Source: an uncultured Alistipes sp. (GTDB lineage: Bacteria > Bacteroidota > Bacteroidia > Bacteroidales > Rikenellaceae). From it: 15,386 nucleotides of DNA. The notes under the pieces were generated by a model. The model saw only the letters and a program-made list of their open reading frames with translations, did no database searches and had not been told where the DNA came from. The DNA lies in assembly GCA_910587675.1 (NCBI GenBank), contig CAJUMU010000034.1, forward strand, positions 1 through 15,386, read 5' to 3'. The position numbers and the translations under genes are program-made. Below are positions 1 to 7,328 of this stretch, one piece after another (position 1 is the first letter of the stretch; each line of letters begins with the position of its first letter).

Positions 1-70
1 GACGCTCGTAAAGCATGTCGACAAGAAGACGAGCCGCGGCCTTGCGCTCGGCTGAAAATTTGTTTGTCAT
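1..70 (-). CDS. Partial CDS, N-terminus of an unidentified protein
   Basis: An open frame starts with ATG at 70 and runs leftwards off the window. The 23 visible codons read MTNKFSAERKAAARLL and then VDMLYER, an amphipathic, probably helical N-terminus. There is no signal peptide and no recognisable motif. A loose similarity to the first helix of TerB-like small proteins came to mind but cannot be supported from so few residues. There is no Shine-Dalgarno sequence; the AT-rich stretch before the ATG is typical of Bacteroidetes starts. A large inverted repeat (75-135) sits just upstream, in what would be the leader. The function is unknown, and the frame could be spurious. Confidence 0.4.
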   Translation of the reverse strand, partial: MTNKFSAERKAAARLLVDMLYER

Positions 71-74
71 AATA

Positions 75-135
75 GAATTGATTTTTAAATGATTAGCGGC
101 CGGAAATATTCGCGGCCGCAGACAAAAATCAATTC
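75..135. repeat. Large two-part inverted repeat upstream of the left-edge gene
   Basis: The outer arms are perfect over 12 bp: GAATTGATTTTT (75-86) and AAAAATCAATTC (124-135). Inside lie 7-bp GC arms, GCGGCCG (96-102) and CGGCCGC (113-119), around a 10-nt loop, with a 9 x 4 nt internal loop between the two stems. It ends 4 bp before the ATG of the minus-strand gene, so in that mRNA it would be a leader hairpin next to the start codon. It may be an operator, a translational control hairpin or a small structured RNA; the sequence does not decide. Confidence 0.6.
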
Positions 136-146
136 GAATGACTATC

Positions 147-180
147 CGTCGCAGCGATGAGCTGCGGGATTATATTTTTT
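147..180 (+). terminator. Possible intrinsic terminator without an obvious gene
   Basis: CGCAGC (150-155) pairs with GCTGCG (161-166) around the loop GATGA, followed by GGATTATATTTTTTT. The U-rich tail is on the plus strand, but no plus-strand gene precedes it. It may end an unseen small plus-strand transcript or be coincidental. Confidence 0.35.
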
Positions 181-349
181 TAATTATTAGGCAGATACAC
201 TTTTGTATTGTGCGATGATTATAACGCGTATAGATCGTGGCGAAAAAATTTTGTCTTTTCGCCTATGAGTATTTTTGTAAAACGTGTGTTAAGAACAGTA
301 AGGTCGAAACGGTACGATACGAAAAGCGCGGACCTTTTTCACAGATATC

Positions 350-473
350 GGAATCCGAGGCCTTCGACTTGCCTGTACACCCAATAACGGAATAAAGCCC
401 ACGCTGCGGACAGCATGGGCGTCAAACTTTATTCCTTGGGTGTAATTTGAAATTGTCGAAGTTTCAGATTCCC
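350..473 (-). ncRNA. 6S-like RNA (fits the 6S-Flavo architecture)
   Basis: The minus strand folds into one long rod. From the ends inward: a 9-bp closing stem (472-464 with 350-358); a 7-bp stem CTTCGAC/GTCGAAG (461-455 with 362-368); a large 11 x 8 nt bubble; an 8-bp stem ACACCCAA/TTGGGTGT; a 9-bp stem GGAATAAAG/CTTTATTCC; and a 9-bp stem with tetraloop UCCG. A long hairpin with a large central bubble, mimicking an open promoter, is the hallmark of 6S RNA, which binds RNA polymerase holoenzyme. The Bacteroidetes form is known as 6S-Flavo. Strand choice rests on two positions that are G-U wobbles on the minus strand (467/355 and 415/402) but C-A mismatches on the plus strand. A -7-like box at 486-479 would start the RNA at about 473. 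The class assignment is by architecture only. Confidence 0.62.
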
Positions 474-478
474 GAAAT

Positions 479-486
479 AAAAGCTA
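479..486 (-). promoter_or_regulatory. Candidate -7 box for the 6S-like RNA
   Basis: The minus strand reads TAGCTTTT, one mismatch from TAnnTTTG. A start 5-6 nt downstream falls at about 473, where the closing stem of the hairpin begins. The -33 element is poor (TTCG, 22 nt upstream). The same bases lie inside an AT-rich dyad, AAATAAAAG (475-483) with CTTTTATTT (491-499), which could instead help terminate trmB transcription. Confidence 0.35.
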
Positions 487-589
487 ACGCCTTTTATTTA
501 ATATGTATCGAATAGGTTATCTCAATTATCGTATCTTTTAATGGTTTTCAGGTTGAACGGAAACTAACTTCGCAAAAGACTGCCGCCCG

Positions 590-1333
590 TTATCTCCGCG
601 CCTCTTCGTTGTCCTTTTCGAGTTTGTCGTCCTCCTCCCAGTCGAACATGGCGAATTCGCTCTTGCCGTCGAGCGAGAAACGGGTATAGGTTATGGGCAA
701 TCCGCGTTGCAGGAACTTGCTCTCGTATGCCGTCTTCACCGACAACTCCTCGTCGGCGTAGCCCGTGCCGTAAATGTCGCCGTTCGCGACCTCGCAAGGC
801 AGACCGAAACGACGGATCACCTCGCCCGTGTATCCGAACAGATGCTGCGAGTCGGTCTTGAGATTAATCCACCCGTCGGGACGCAGGAAGCGGGCATAAT
901 ATTCGAGAAACAGAGGCGAGGTCAGGCGTTTCTTGGCGCGGCGCGTCTTGAGCTGCGGATCGGGAAAGGTGATCCATATCTCCGACACCTCGTCGCGGCC
1001 GAAAAACGAGTTGATGAACTCGATTCGCGTACGCAGAAAACCGACGTTGCCCATGCCGCTCTCGGTGGCAGTCTTGGCTCCGCGCCACATGCGCGCGCCC
1101 TTGATGTCGACGCCGATATAGTTGTTGTGCGGATTGCGCTCGGCCAACGCTATGGTATACTCGCCCTTGCCGCATCCGAGCTCGAGAATGACGGGATTGT
1201 CGTTGCCGAAGAAGTCCTCGTGCCAACGCCCCTTCAGGGGATGATCCTTATGAAATATGTCTTCGAATTCGGGCTGTACCAAGCACTCGAATGTCAGGTT
1301 CTCCGCAAATCGTCTGAGTTTGTCCTTACCCAC
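590..1333 (-). CDS. trmB: tRNA (guanine-N7-)-methyltransferase
   Basis: TrmB uses SAM to methylate N7 of G46 in the variable loop of tRNAs in the cytoplasm. The 247-residue product has the SAM-binding motif I LELGCGKGEYTIALAERNP, followed by the acidic motif II region YIGVDIKGARMW. Further on is ITFPDPQLKTRRAKKRL, the Bacteroidetes version of the catalytic FPDPWPKxRHxKRR motif. Length is normal for the family. The start is GTG at 1333: an in-frame TAA lies just upstream and AAGGA sits at a fair distance before it. It begins 12 nt after the gldH stop codon, so it is most likely the third gene of the ricT-gldH-trmB operon. Nothing unusual is seen in the protein. Confidence 0.93.
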   Translation of the reverse strand: MGKDKLRRFAENLTFECLVQPEFEDIFHKDHPLKGRWHEDFFGNDNPVILELGCGKGEYTIALAERNPHNNYIGVDIKGARMWRGAKTATESGMGNVGFLRTRIEFINSFFGRDEVSEIWITFPDPQLKTRRAKKRLTSPLFLEYYARFLRPDGWINLKTDSQHLFGYTGEVIRRFGLPCEVANGDIYGTGYADEELSVKTAYESKFLQRGLPITYTRFSLDGKSEFAMFDWEEDDKLEKDNEEARR

Positions 1334-1345
1334 TGTTCCTTCTGC

Positions 1346-1786
1346 TTATCTGTTAGAAAAATTGATGCCTGCCGCCTCCACGCCCCGCACCTCGCCGACG
1401 GGTTTTATGCCTATCGAATATTCGCCTTCGAGCGCGAATCTCACGCGGCGTCGGTAGGGCATGCGAATATCGGTCCTTCGGATGTTACCCCGCCACTGCG
1501 CCACCGCGGGAACCGTCACGCGCTCGACGTAACGGAGCGAATCGGGCGTCGCGACCGATATGTCCAACTGCAACTCGCCGCTCTCGAACGAACGGTCGAC
1601 ATGCAGCACGAGGTCGAGATCGCGCAGCGAGGTCGTGTCGCCGTTTACATATTTTACGGTCGCCTCGTCGCTCCACGACAAGGCGTTCACGTCCGTCAAC
1701 GCGACGTTGCATTCCGCCATGCGGCACTGCGCGAGCAACGCCGACGCGACGAGAATCGCAAGCCGTAAAATGCCGTCGCGCAACAT
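1346..1786 (-). CDS. gldH: GldH family lipoprotein
   Basis: This 146-residue protein has a hydrophobic N-terminus ending in SALLAQC, with Cys21 as the likely lipidated residue, followed by a beta-rich domain. The C-terminal part (WRGNIRRTDIRMPYRRRV, then FALEGEYSIGIKPVGEVRGV) follows the GldH pattern: a phrase before an extended strand, then a GV.GIG-like ending. GldH is required for gliding in Flavobacterium, yet it is kept in many non-motile Bacteroidales next to ricT, so its role here is not gliding-specific and remains unclear. The expected location is the periplasmic face of an envelope membrane. Gln at the -1 position of the lipobox is unusual. It starts 3 nt after the ricT stop, which suggests coupled translation. 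The family call rests on context and pattern. Confidence 0.72.
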   Translation of the reverse strand: MLRDGILRLAILVASALLAQCRMAECNVALTDVNALSWSDEATVKYVNGDTTSLRDLDLVLHVDRSFESGELQLDISVATPDSLRYVERVTVPAVAQWRGNIRRTDIRMPYRRRVRFALEGEYSIGIKPVGEVRGVEAAGINFSNR

Positions 1787-1789
1787 CGG

Positions 1790-3394
1790 CTACTCCGTTT
1801 TGGGCGATGCGCTCTCCGTCGTGCGGGCGTTGCTGTCGCCGCGATTCTCGCCCTGCGCCCTGCGGCCGCGATTGTTCCCCGCACCGCCTCTGTTGCCGCG
1901 CGGCTTGTCGGTCCTGTCGCCCGGAGCGTTTCCGCCCTCCGCCGACGCGTTGCGCGGAGCGTTGTCGTTACGGCCGTTCGCGCCGTTGCGTCCGCGGTTA
2001 TTGCCGCCACGACGGTCGTCGCGACGCTTGTCGCCTTTGCGGTCGTTGTTTCTCGTTCCCGTCTCGTCGCCGTTCGCCGCTTTATTCGCCGAAACACTCT
2101 CGGGAGCGTTTTCGCGACGCGGCGGACGTCCCGCATTGTCGCGTCGGCCGTTACGGTTATCTCTGTTGCGCCGCTCGCGGCCATCCTTGCCCTCGTGCGA
2201 CGAATTCTCGTCGGCCGCAGCCGTATTATCGGCCGCAGACTGCTTGCCGCCGCGCGAATCCTTGCGGCCGCCCTTGTTGCGGCGACGCTTGTTGAGATTG
2301 TCGAAGCGGGTGATGCTGTCCTCCTCCGTACGGAATGTCGGCTCTTCGTCAACGATCTCGTTCTGCTTGTCGGCAATGGAATCGACCTTCTTGCCCGCGC
2401 GGTTGAGAGCCAAAATCTCCTTCACGCGCGACACGGGTATGGTGACGACGTTGGCCATCGCGTCCTTGCTGCTGCTGAACGACATGGTGTGAGCCAGAAT
2501 GTCGGTCTTCACCAGATAATATTCGCCGTCCAACGCCTGCAACGGCTCGCGCAGACGGGGAATGCCCTGACGCGCGTCGGCGTATACGTCGTATTCGTAC
2601 ATGAGGCAGCACTTGAGTTTCGAGCACTGTCCCGCGAGCTTCTGGGGATTCAGCGATATCTCCTGCACGCGCGCGGCGTTGGTGGTGACGCTCGAAAAGC
2701 TCGACACCCACGAGGCGCAGCACAACTCGCGCCCGCAGGCTCCGATGCCGCCTATGCGGCCCGCCTCCTGACGCGCGCCGATCTGCTTCATCTCGATGCG
2801 GATGTGGAAACGCTCGGCGAACACCTTTATCAACTCGCGAAAATCGACGCGGCCCTCGGCTATATAATAGAATATGGCCTTGATCTTGTCGCCCTGATAC
2901 TCCACGTCGCCGATCTTCATGTCGAGACCCATCTCGGCAGCTATCTGGCGCGACTGTATCATCGTGTCGTGCTCGAGCGCGATGGCCTCCTGCCAGCGTT
3001 CGATGTCATAGGGCTTGGCCTTGCGGTATATCTTCTTGTACTCGCCGTTGAACGGAGTGAATCCCGTGCGGCGGATCTGCTTGGCCACCATGTCGCCCGT
3101 AAGCGACACGATGCCGATGTCGTGCCCGGGCGACGCCTCCACGGCCACTATGTCGCCGCGCTTGAGGGGCAGATCGTTGACGTTCCGATAGTAGGAACGG
3201 CGCGTATTCTTGAATCTCACTTCGAATATGTCGGTCGGAACGTTATCGGGATAGCTCTCCAGCCACGGCGTTTCGTGGAGTTTGAAACAGCCCTCTACCG
3301 TCTCCACCTCGGGCGTCCCGTTGCAGTCGCAGACACTGAAGCCGCGACCCATTTCGGGCATATGTTTTTCCGAACAGCATTTGTTACAGCTCAT
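1790..3394 (-). CDS. ricT: PSP1-domain protein, RicT (YaaT)-like, with long basic disordered tail
   Basis: The PSP1 core covers about residues 55-320 of 534. Its diagnostic segment has GRIGGIGACGRELCCASW (C220, C225, C226) and LAGQCSKLKCCLMYE (C257, C262, C263). In Bacillus, RicT forms a complex with RicA and RicF that carries Fe-S clusters and acts with RNase Y on mRNA maturation; the role in Bacteroidetes is less clear. The N-terminus adds another Cys group (C3, C6, C7, C22, C24). From about residue 368 to the end the chain is low-complexity, rich in Arg, Asn, Gly and Asp with RGG/RGN repeats, so probably disordered and RNA-binding. The start is the ATG at 3394, preceded by an AT-rich leader. 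It is the first gene of the operon with gldH and trmB. Family confidence is high; the function of the tail is inferred. Confidence 0.88.
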   Translation of the reverse strand: MSCNKCCSEKHMPEMGRGFSVCDCNGTPEVETVEGCFKLHETPWLESYPDNVPTDIFEVRFKNTRRSYYRNVNDLPLKRGDIVAVEASPGHDIGIVSLTGDMVAKQIRRTGFTPFNGEYKKIYRKAKPYDIERWQEAIALEHDTMIQSRQIAAEMGLDMKIGDVEYQGDKIKAIFYYIAEGRVDFRELIKVFAERFHIRIEMKQIGARQEAGRIGGIGACGRELCCASWVSSFSSVTTNAARVQEISLNPQKLAGQCSKLKCCLMYEYDVYADARQGIPRLREPLQALDGEYYLVKTDILAHTMSFSSSKDAMANVVTIPVSRVKEILALNRAGKKVDSIADKQNEIVDEEPTFRTEEDSITRFDNLNKRRRNKGGRKDSRGGKQSAADNTAAADENSSHEGKDGRERRNRDNRNGRRDNAGRPPRRENAPESVSANKAANGDETGTRNNDRKGDKRRDDRRGGNNRGRNGANGRNDNAPRNASAEGGNAPGDRTDKPRGNRGGAGNNRGRRAQGENRGDSNARTTESASPKTE

Positions 3395-3457
3395 GGATGT
3401 AGAAAATTTTTGTAAAAATAAGAAAATAATTCCGTATTCCCGCGCAAAAATTGCGAT

Positions 3458-4849
3458 TTACCGCATCCTCGCCTCCAAACGGGCGATATCGCGCCTTACC
3501 CGACGCACGGTAAGCACGGCGCAGCACGAGAGTCCCACGATGAATCCCATGACCAGCCCCACGGCCTCGAATCCGCACTTGAACGCGAGCAGATAACCCA
3601 CGGGGATGTTTATCAATATGTACGACACGAACACGATCGGCATTATGACCTTCACGTCCTGCAACCCTCGAAGGATGCTTATCGACACGGTTTGCAGGCA
3701 GTCCGACACCTGAAACAGGGCTATGTAAATGAGCATCGTGGCCGTCAACTCGATAACCCGCGCGTTGGCGGTGAACAACGCGGGTATGACGAAGCGCAGC
3801 AGCACGAAGCATACGGCCGCCGTCACGCACCACGCCAACCCCAGCTGGTAGGACGCGTACACGGTGCGCCGCAGATCGGCGAAGTTGCCCTGTCCGTATA
3901 TGTGCGAGCAGAGGATGGTCGTCGCCGAACCGATAGCCACCACTATCATGAACGTGATGTTCATCATGTTGGTGCCGATCTGGTAGGAGCTCAGGGCGTG
4001 CGCGCCGAACGCCAGCACCATTATGTTCGCCACGACGAATATGCTGGCCTCCATGAACATCTGGAACGAGATGGGTATGCCCACCTTGAGTATGCGAAGC
4101 ATGGTGCGCATACGGAAAGCCCCCATACGCAGAGCCTCGGTGTAGACCTTGAAACGCTTGCTGCGGAAGAAGTACGCCGCGATCATCACGCACATGCAGA
4201 TTCGCGATATCAGGGTGGCGATGCCCGCGCCGACGGCTCCCATCGGCTCGAAACCGCATTTGCCGAAGATAAGCATCCAGTTGAACAGTATGTTCACGGC
4301 GTTGCATATTATGATGACGACCATCGCCGTGCGCGTGTTGCCGATTCCTTCGAGGAACTGTTTGAACGTGAAGAAGATCATCGCTGGGAACACGCTCCAC
4401 ACAAGAGTGTCGTAATATGGCAGGGCCATATCGATCACCTCGGCTATCGAAGCGTCGCTGCCCGAATCCATCATCGCGCCGCCGAGGATCGAGAGCAGAG
4501 GCCGCAGCGCGACGAGCGCGGCGGAGGCGACCAACCCCGTCAGCATGAACAGCACTGCGCCGTTCTGCAACAGCTCGGCCGCATAGCGTTTGTCATCCTT
4601 GGCGAAGTACTCGCCCACCAAAGGGGTGAGTCCGAACGAGAGACCCATCGCCGCGATGAACACTATGAAGAATACGCTCGTGCCGAACGCGACGGCCGCC
4701 AGCGGCGTGGGATCCTCGCCTCCGTAACGGCCCACCATCGCGGTGTCGGCCAGCTGCACCGTTATCTGCCCCATCTGCGAAAGGATGACAGGCAGCGCGA
4801 GGCGCAGATTGTTCTTGTAAAAGGGTTTGTATACCGTAAAAAATTTCAT
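3458..4849 (-). CDS. MATE family efflux transporter
   Basis: The 463-residue integral membrane protein of the cytoplasmic membrane has about 12 hydrophobic segments in two halves. The N-terminus has LRLALPVILSQMGQITVQLA followed by DTAMVGRYG, the conserved helix 1 region of MATE exporters, which expel cationic drugs or metabolites using a Na+ or H+ gradient. The mid-protein segment KVGIPISFQMFMEAS repeats the pattern in the second half. The substrate cannot be read from sequence. An upstream in-frame ATG at 4897 exists, but MKFFTVYKPFYKNNLRLALP at 4849 matches the family start, and a TATCTTTG box at 4863-4856 lies between the two. It runs co-directionally with ricT, 63 nt apart, and may be read into it. 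Confidence 0.9.
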   Translation of the reverse strand: MKFFTVYKPFYKNNLRLALPVILSQMGQITVQLADTAMVGRYGGEDPTPLAAVAFGTSVFFIVFIAAMGLSFGLTPLVGEYFAKDDKRYAAELLQNGAVLFMLTGLVASAALVALRPLLSILGGAMMDSGSDASIAEVIDMALPYYDTLVWSVFPAMIFFTFKQFLEGIGNTRTAMVVIIICNAVNILFNWMLIFGKCGFEPMGAVGAGIATLISRICMCVMIAAYFFRSKRFKVYTEALRMGAFRMRTMLRILKVGIPISFQMFMEASIFVVANIMVLAFGAHALSSYQIGTNMMNITFMIVVAIGSATTILCSHIYGQGNFADLRRTVYASYQLGLAWCVTAAVCFVLLRFVIPALFTANARVIELTATMLIYIALFQVSDCLQTVSISILRGLQDVKVIMPIVFVSYILINIPVGYLLAFKCGFEAVGLVMGFIVGLSCCAVLTVRRVRRDIARLEARMR

Positions 4850-4855
4850 GACTTG

Positions 4856-4863
4856 CAAAGATA
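4856..4863 (-). promoter_or_regulatory. -7 promoter box of the MATE gene
   Basis: The minus strand reads TATCTTTG, a perfect TAnnTTTG. The start point expected 5-6 nt downstream falls at about 4850, directly at the ATG at 4849, so the transcript may be leaderless. No good -33 element is visible, so this is a moderate call. Confidence 0.45.
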
Positions 4864-4910
4864 TTAAAAAATGAAACTCGCCCGCCGACGGAGGCATGCC
4901 ACCCCTCTCT

Positions 4911-4933
4911 CGCCGAGAACGGGGTTTTCGGCG
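4911..4933. repeat. Hairpin between the MATE and Omp85-like genes
   Basis: CGCCGAGAAC (4911-4920) pairs with GTTTTCGGCG (4924-4933), one G-T pair, with a GGG loop. It lies downstream of the Omp85-like stop and upstream of the MATE promoter. It could act as a weak terminator for the barrel gene, but no U-rich tail follows on the minus strand. Confidence 0.4.
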
Positions 4934-4966
4934 GCGTCGCGGCGGACTGTCGCGCGCTGCGGGACG

Positions 4967-6196
4967 CTAAAAAGCCTCGTTGATGTTGAATATGAATCCG
5001 CTCGTATGCTTGCCGAATCCGTAATCGACACGGATATTGACGCGGTGTTTGAACTCCCATCGCAATCCCAGACCGTACGACGGCAGCATGTTTTTCCACT
5101 CGAACTCTTTGAAGCGCGGGAACACCGTTCCGCAACCGCCCCATACGGTGCAACCGATTCGTTTGTATATGCGTTGTCGCAATTCGGCTTGGCACGACAC
5201 GATGCTGTTGTCGATGTAGCGTCCCGCATAGTAGCCTCTCATTCGGTAGCCGCCGCCCAACTCCTCGCGCAACGCCCACGGCGAATCCTTTCCGTTGAAA
5301 CGGCCGTATATGTCGGTGGCGATCACGCCGCCGCTCCACAACTTTTGGTAAAAGTCGAACACGAATGTGGTGCGTATCGGAGTTTTATCGTAATTGCTCA
5401 TAAACTCGGGATATACCGTCACATCGGCCATGACGTAAACGCCCCGTTGCGGATTGGGTATGAAGTCGCGGGTGTCGTATTGCAACGAGACTCCCAAACC
5501 CGTGAAAGTGTAGGAGCGTTTCTGCCCTTGAAGATAACTCTCGTCCTCGATGGAGGAGATCTTCGCGTGCGAAAAATCGGCTCTCGCGCCCACCTTGAAC
5601 CCGTCGAATACCGTGTAAAAATATTGCACATCGATGCTTATCTTGCTGCGGGTATAGTCTATCGCGGGGTTGTCGACGCAGGCGTCGTAATCTATTCCCC
5701 AAAAATCGAGCGGCTTGTTGGCGAAGGTGATGTCGTACGCCAGACGCGAACGGTTGCCCTTGAAGTAGTTGTTGCCGTTGACACCCACCACATAGAGCCC
5801 CGAAAGGGCGACGTTGCCCACGATGGAGACGTCGGAGGGTTGCATCAACGAATCGGCACGGTCGAGGCGATAGAGTCCCGACGCGAGTCCCCCGATTCCG
5901 AAACTGGCCTCGCGCGTGTACGAAGGCGAGGCGATGAAACTCACGTCGAACTTTTTGTCGAACGTATGATCTTCGTTGCCGTGGAAAAGCTGCCTCCAAA
6001 AGCCTCGGCGCTTTTTCTTCGGTTCCTTTCCGGCCTCCGCATCGGCGGCATCGACCTCGGCTACGCCCCGATCGACGGCGACCGTATCCGCAACCGTCGC
6101 GGGAGCTGTTCCGCACGCATCGACGCGCACCTGCGCCGCGGAGAGTGACAATACCGATATGATTGAGAATAAAATCGATACGACTATGCTTTTCAT
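4967..6196 (-). CDS. BamA/TamA (Omp85) family outer-membrane beta-barrel protein without POTRA domains
   Basis: This 409-residue exported protein starts with a signal peptide (MKSIVVSILFSIISVLSLSA). A short linker follows with a basic patch, PKKKRRGFWRQLF, then a region of alternating beta strands up to the C-terminal NINEAF, whose terminal Phe is the usual outer-membrane insertion signal. The segment GGGYRMRGYYAGRYIDN matches the Omp85 lid-loop region (RGF/RGY motif) and the ending RVDYGFGKHTSGFIF is typical of the surface-antigen domain. No POTRA repeats are present, so it is a short Omp85-like protein and not BamA itself; its substrate is unknown. The start at 6196 was chosen because the promoter box at 6262-6255 lies inside the longer frame that opens at 6268. 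It is divergent from the AraC gene. Confidence 0.82.
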   Translation of the reverse strand: MKSIVVSILFSIISVLSLSAAQVRVDACGTAPATVADTVAVDRGVAEVDAADAEAGKEPKKKRRGFWRQLFHGNEDHTFDKKFDVSFIASPSYTREASFGIGGLASGLYRLDRADSLMQPSDVSIVGNVALSGLYVVGVNGNNYFKGNRSRLAYDITFANKPLDFWGIDYDACVDNPAIDYTRSKISIDVQYFYTVFDGFKVGARADFSHAKISSIEDESYLQGQKRSYTFTGLGVSLQYDTRDFIPNPQRGVYVMADVTVYPEFMSNYDKTPIRTTFVFDFYQKLWSGGVIATDIYGRFNGKDSPWALREELGGGYRMRGYYAGRYIDNSIVSCQAELRQRIYKRIGCTVWGGCGTVFPRFKEFEWKNMLPSYGLGLRWEFKHRVNIRVDYGFGKHTSGFIFNINEAF

Positions 6197-6254
6197 AAAT
6201 CTCGGACTTTGAATTCGAATACCTCTCTTCGAGGCTCGTTTGCTTTTCGTCTTG

Positions 6255-6287
6255 CAAATATATGACAAAAACGAAGACTGTGCAAAA
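6255..6287 (-). promoter_or_regulatory. Full Bacteroidetes promoter for the Omp85-like gene
   Basis: The minus strand has TTTTG (6287-6283), a 20-nt spacer, then TATATTTG (6262-6255). This is an almost ideal TTTG-N19-21-TAnnTTTG promoter of the primary sigma factor of the phylum. The start is expected near 6249, giving a leader of about 53 nt to the ATG at 6196. Confidence 0.75.
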
Positions 6288-6377
6288 TTAGGCGCCTACC
6301 GCGGAAAGTTTATGTCTCATATATCGGCTGTATTGGTCGATAAGTTCACTCGGGAATCTAAAATGTCTCATTTTGTA

Positions 6378-6385
6378 TATTTTTG
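6378..6385 (+). promoter_or_regulatory. Candidate -7 box of the AraC-family gene
   Basis: TATTTTTG matches TAnnTTTG, with a start expected at about 6391 and the ATG at 6408. No clear -33 TTTG lies 19-21 nt upstream, which is common for promoters that need an activator. Confidence 0.45.
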
Positions 6386-6407
6386 TGCCGATAAGTAATA
6401 TACTCGC

Positions 6408-7292
6408 ATGATACGGAATTACGATTGGCCGCACGACATAGCCGACATAGCTTCGGTGGACATCATAGGACACGAATTGGCATATTTCAAATATTCGGAG
6501 GTAAAGGACCACGAAACAGTTTTGCAGAAGGGGCGCGATCCTCACAAACTCGACTTCTTCGTTCTCATGCTGTGCAGCGCGGGCAGCATCCACGGACGGA
6601 TCAACCTCGAGGAGCACGATATCGCCTCGCCGAGCATCGTGCGCATAATGCCCGGGCAGATCGTTTCGGCGGACGAGGTGAGCGACGATTTCGACGCCTC
6701 GATACTGGTCATGTCCCACAACTTCATCGAAAACCTGCTGGTGTATATCAACGGACAGATCCCCATCGACGGCCGTTGGCGCGACAACTGCGTGACGAAA
6801 CTCGGCGACGAGGATATGAAGATGCAGATCAACTTCTTCAACATCATGCGCCGCATCGTGCGCATAAAGGACAACCCCTATCGTCTGAAGATGGTAGAAC
6901 ACCTGATGATGGTATTCTTCTACAATTCGCACGACATACTGGACGCGATCAAGAACAATCGCCCCCAATCGAGCGCCGACATACTATCGAAGGAGTTCCT
7001 CGCGTTGGTCAAAGACAACTTCAAGAAGGAGCGTCAGCTCCGTTTTTATGCCGACCGTCTGTTCATCACCCCGCGCTATCTGTCGCGCGTGGTCAAGGAG
7101 AGCAGCGGCTCGTCGGCAGCCGAGTGGATCGAACGCTATGTGGTTCTGGAGGCGCGGGCGTTGCTCAAATCCACCAACATGACCATCCAGCAGATCAGCG
7201 ACGAGTTGAACTTCCCGTCGCAAACCTTCTTCGGCAAATACTTCAAACGCCGCGTCGGCATGTCCCCCAAAGAGTACCGCCGCCGCGGCTGA
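6408..7292 (+). CDS. AraC-family transcriptional regulator
   Basis: The 294-residue cytoplasmic DNA-binding protein has an N-terminal ligand- or dimerisation-type domain (about 1-190). It shows the loose cupin-like pattern of AraC sensors (FVLMLCSAGSIHGRINLEEH). The C-terminal double helix-turn-helix spans about 200-292. The first HTH includes LRFYADRLFITPRYLSRVVK. The second includes MTIQQISDELNFPSQTFFGK followed by YFKRRVGMSPKEYRRRG, the AraC signature. The ligand and targets are not visible. The divergent Omp85-like gene, with 211 nt between the two starts, is the closest candidate target, but that is only positional inference. The gene ends at the bidirectional terminator at 7329-7371. 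Confidence 0.9.
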   Translation: MIRNYDWPHDIADIASVDIIGHELAYFKYSEVKDHETVLQKGRDPHKLDFFVLMLCSAGSIHGRINLEEHDIASPSIVRIMPGQIVSADEVSDDFDASILVMSHNFIENLLVYINGQIPIDGRWRDNCVTKLGDEDMKMQINFFNIMRRIVRIKDNPYRLKMVEHLMMVFFYNSHDILDAIKNNRPQSSADILSKEFLALVKDNFKKERQLRFYADRLFITPRYLSRVVKESSGSSAAEWIERYVVLEARALLKSTNMTIQQISDELNFPSQTFFGKYFKRRVGMSPKEYRRRG

Positions 7293-7328
7293 CCTCGGCC
7301 CTCCGCAGCGCGCCTGCTGCCAATACTC

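Noticed and set aside
350..473. Reading the long hairpin as a plus-strand RNA or as a terminator
   Set aside because: Two pairs become C-A mismatches on the plus strand, and a bulged 124-nt rod is far too large for a terminator.
707..1768. A 353-codon plus-strand frame over trmB and gldH
   Set aside because: It is antisense to trmB, whose SAM and catalytic motifs are intact, and has no recognisable domain.
2195..3415. A 406-codon plus-strand frame opposite ricT
   Set aside because: It is antisense to a gene with clear conserved motifs. Its length comes from the GC-rich, stop-poor complementary strand, and its product has no domain.
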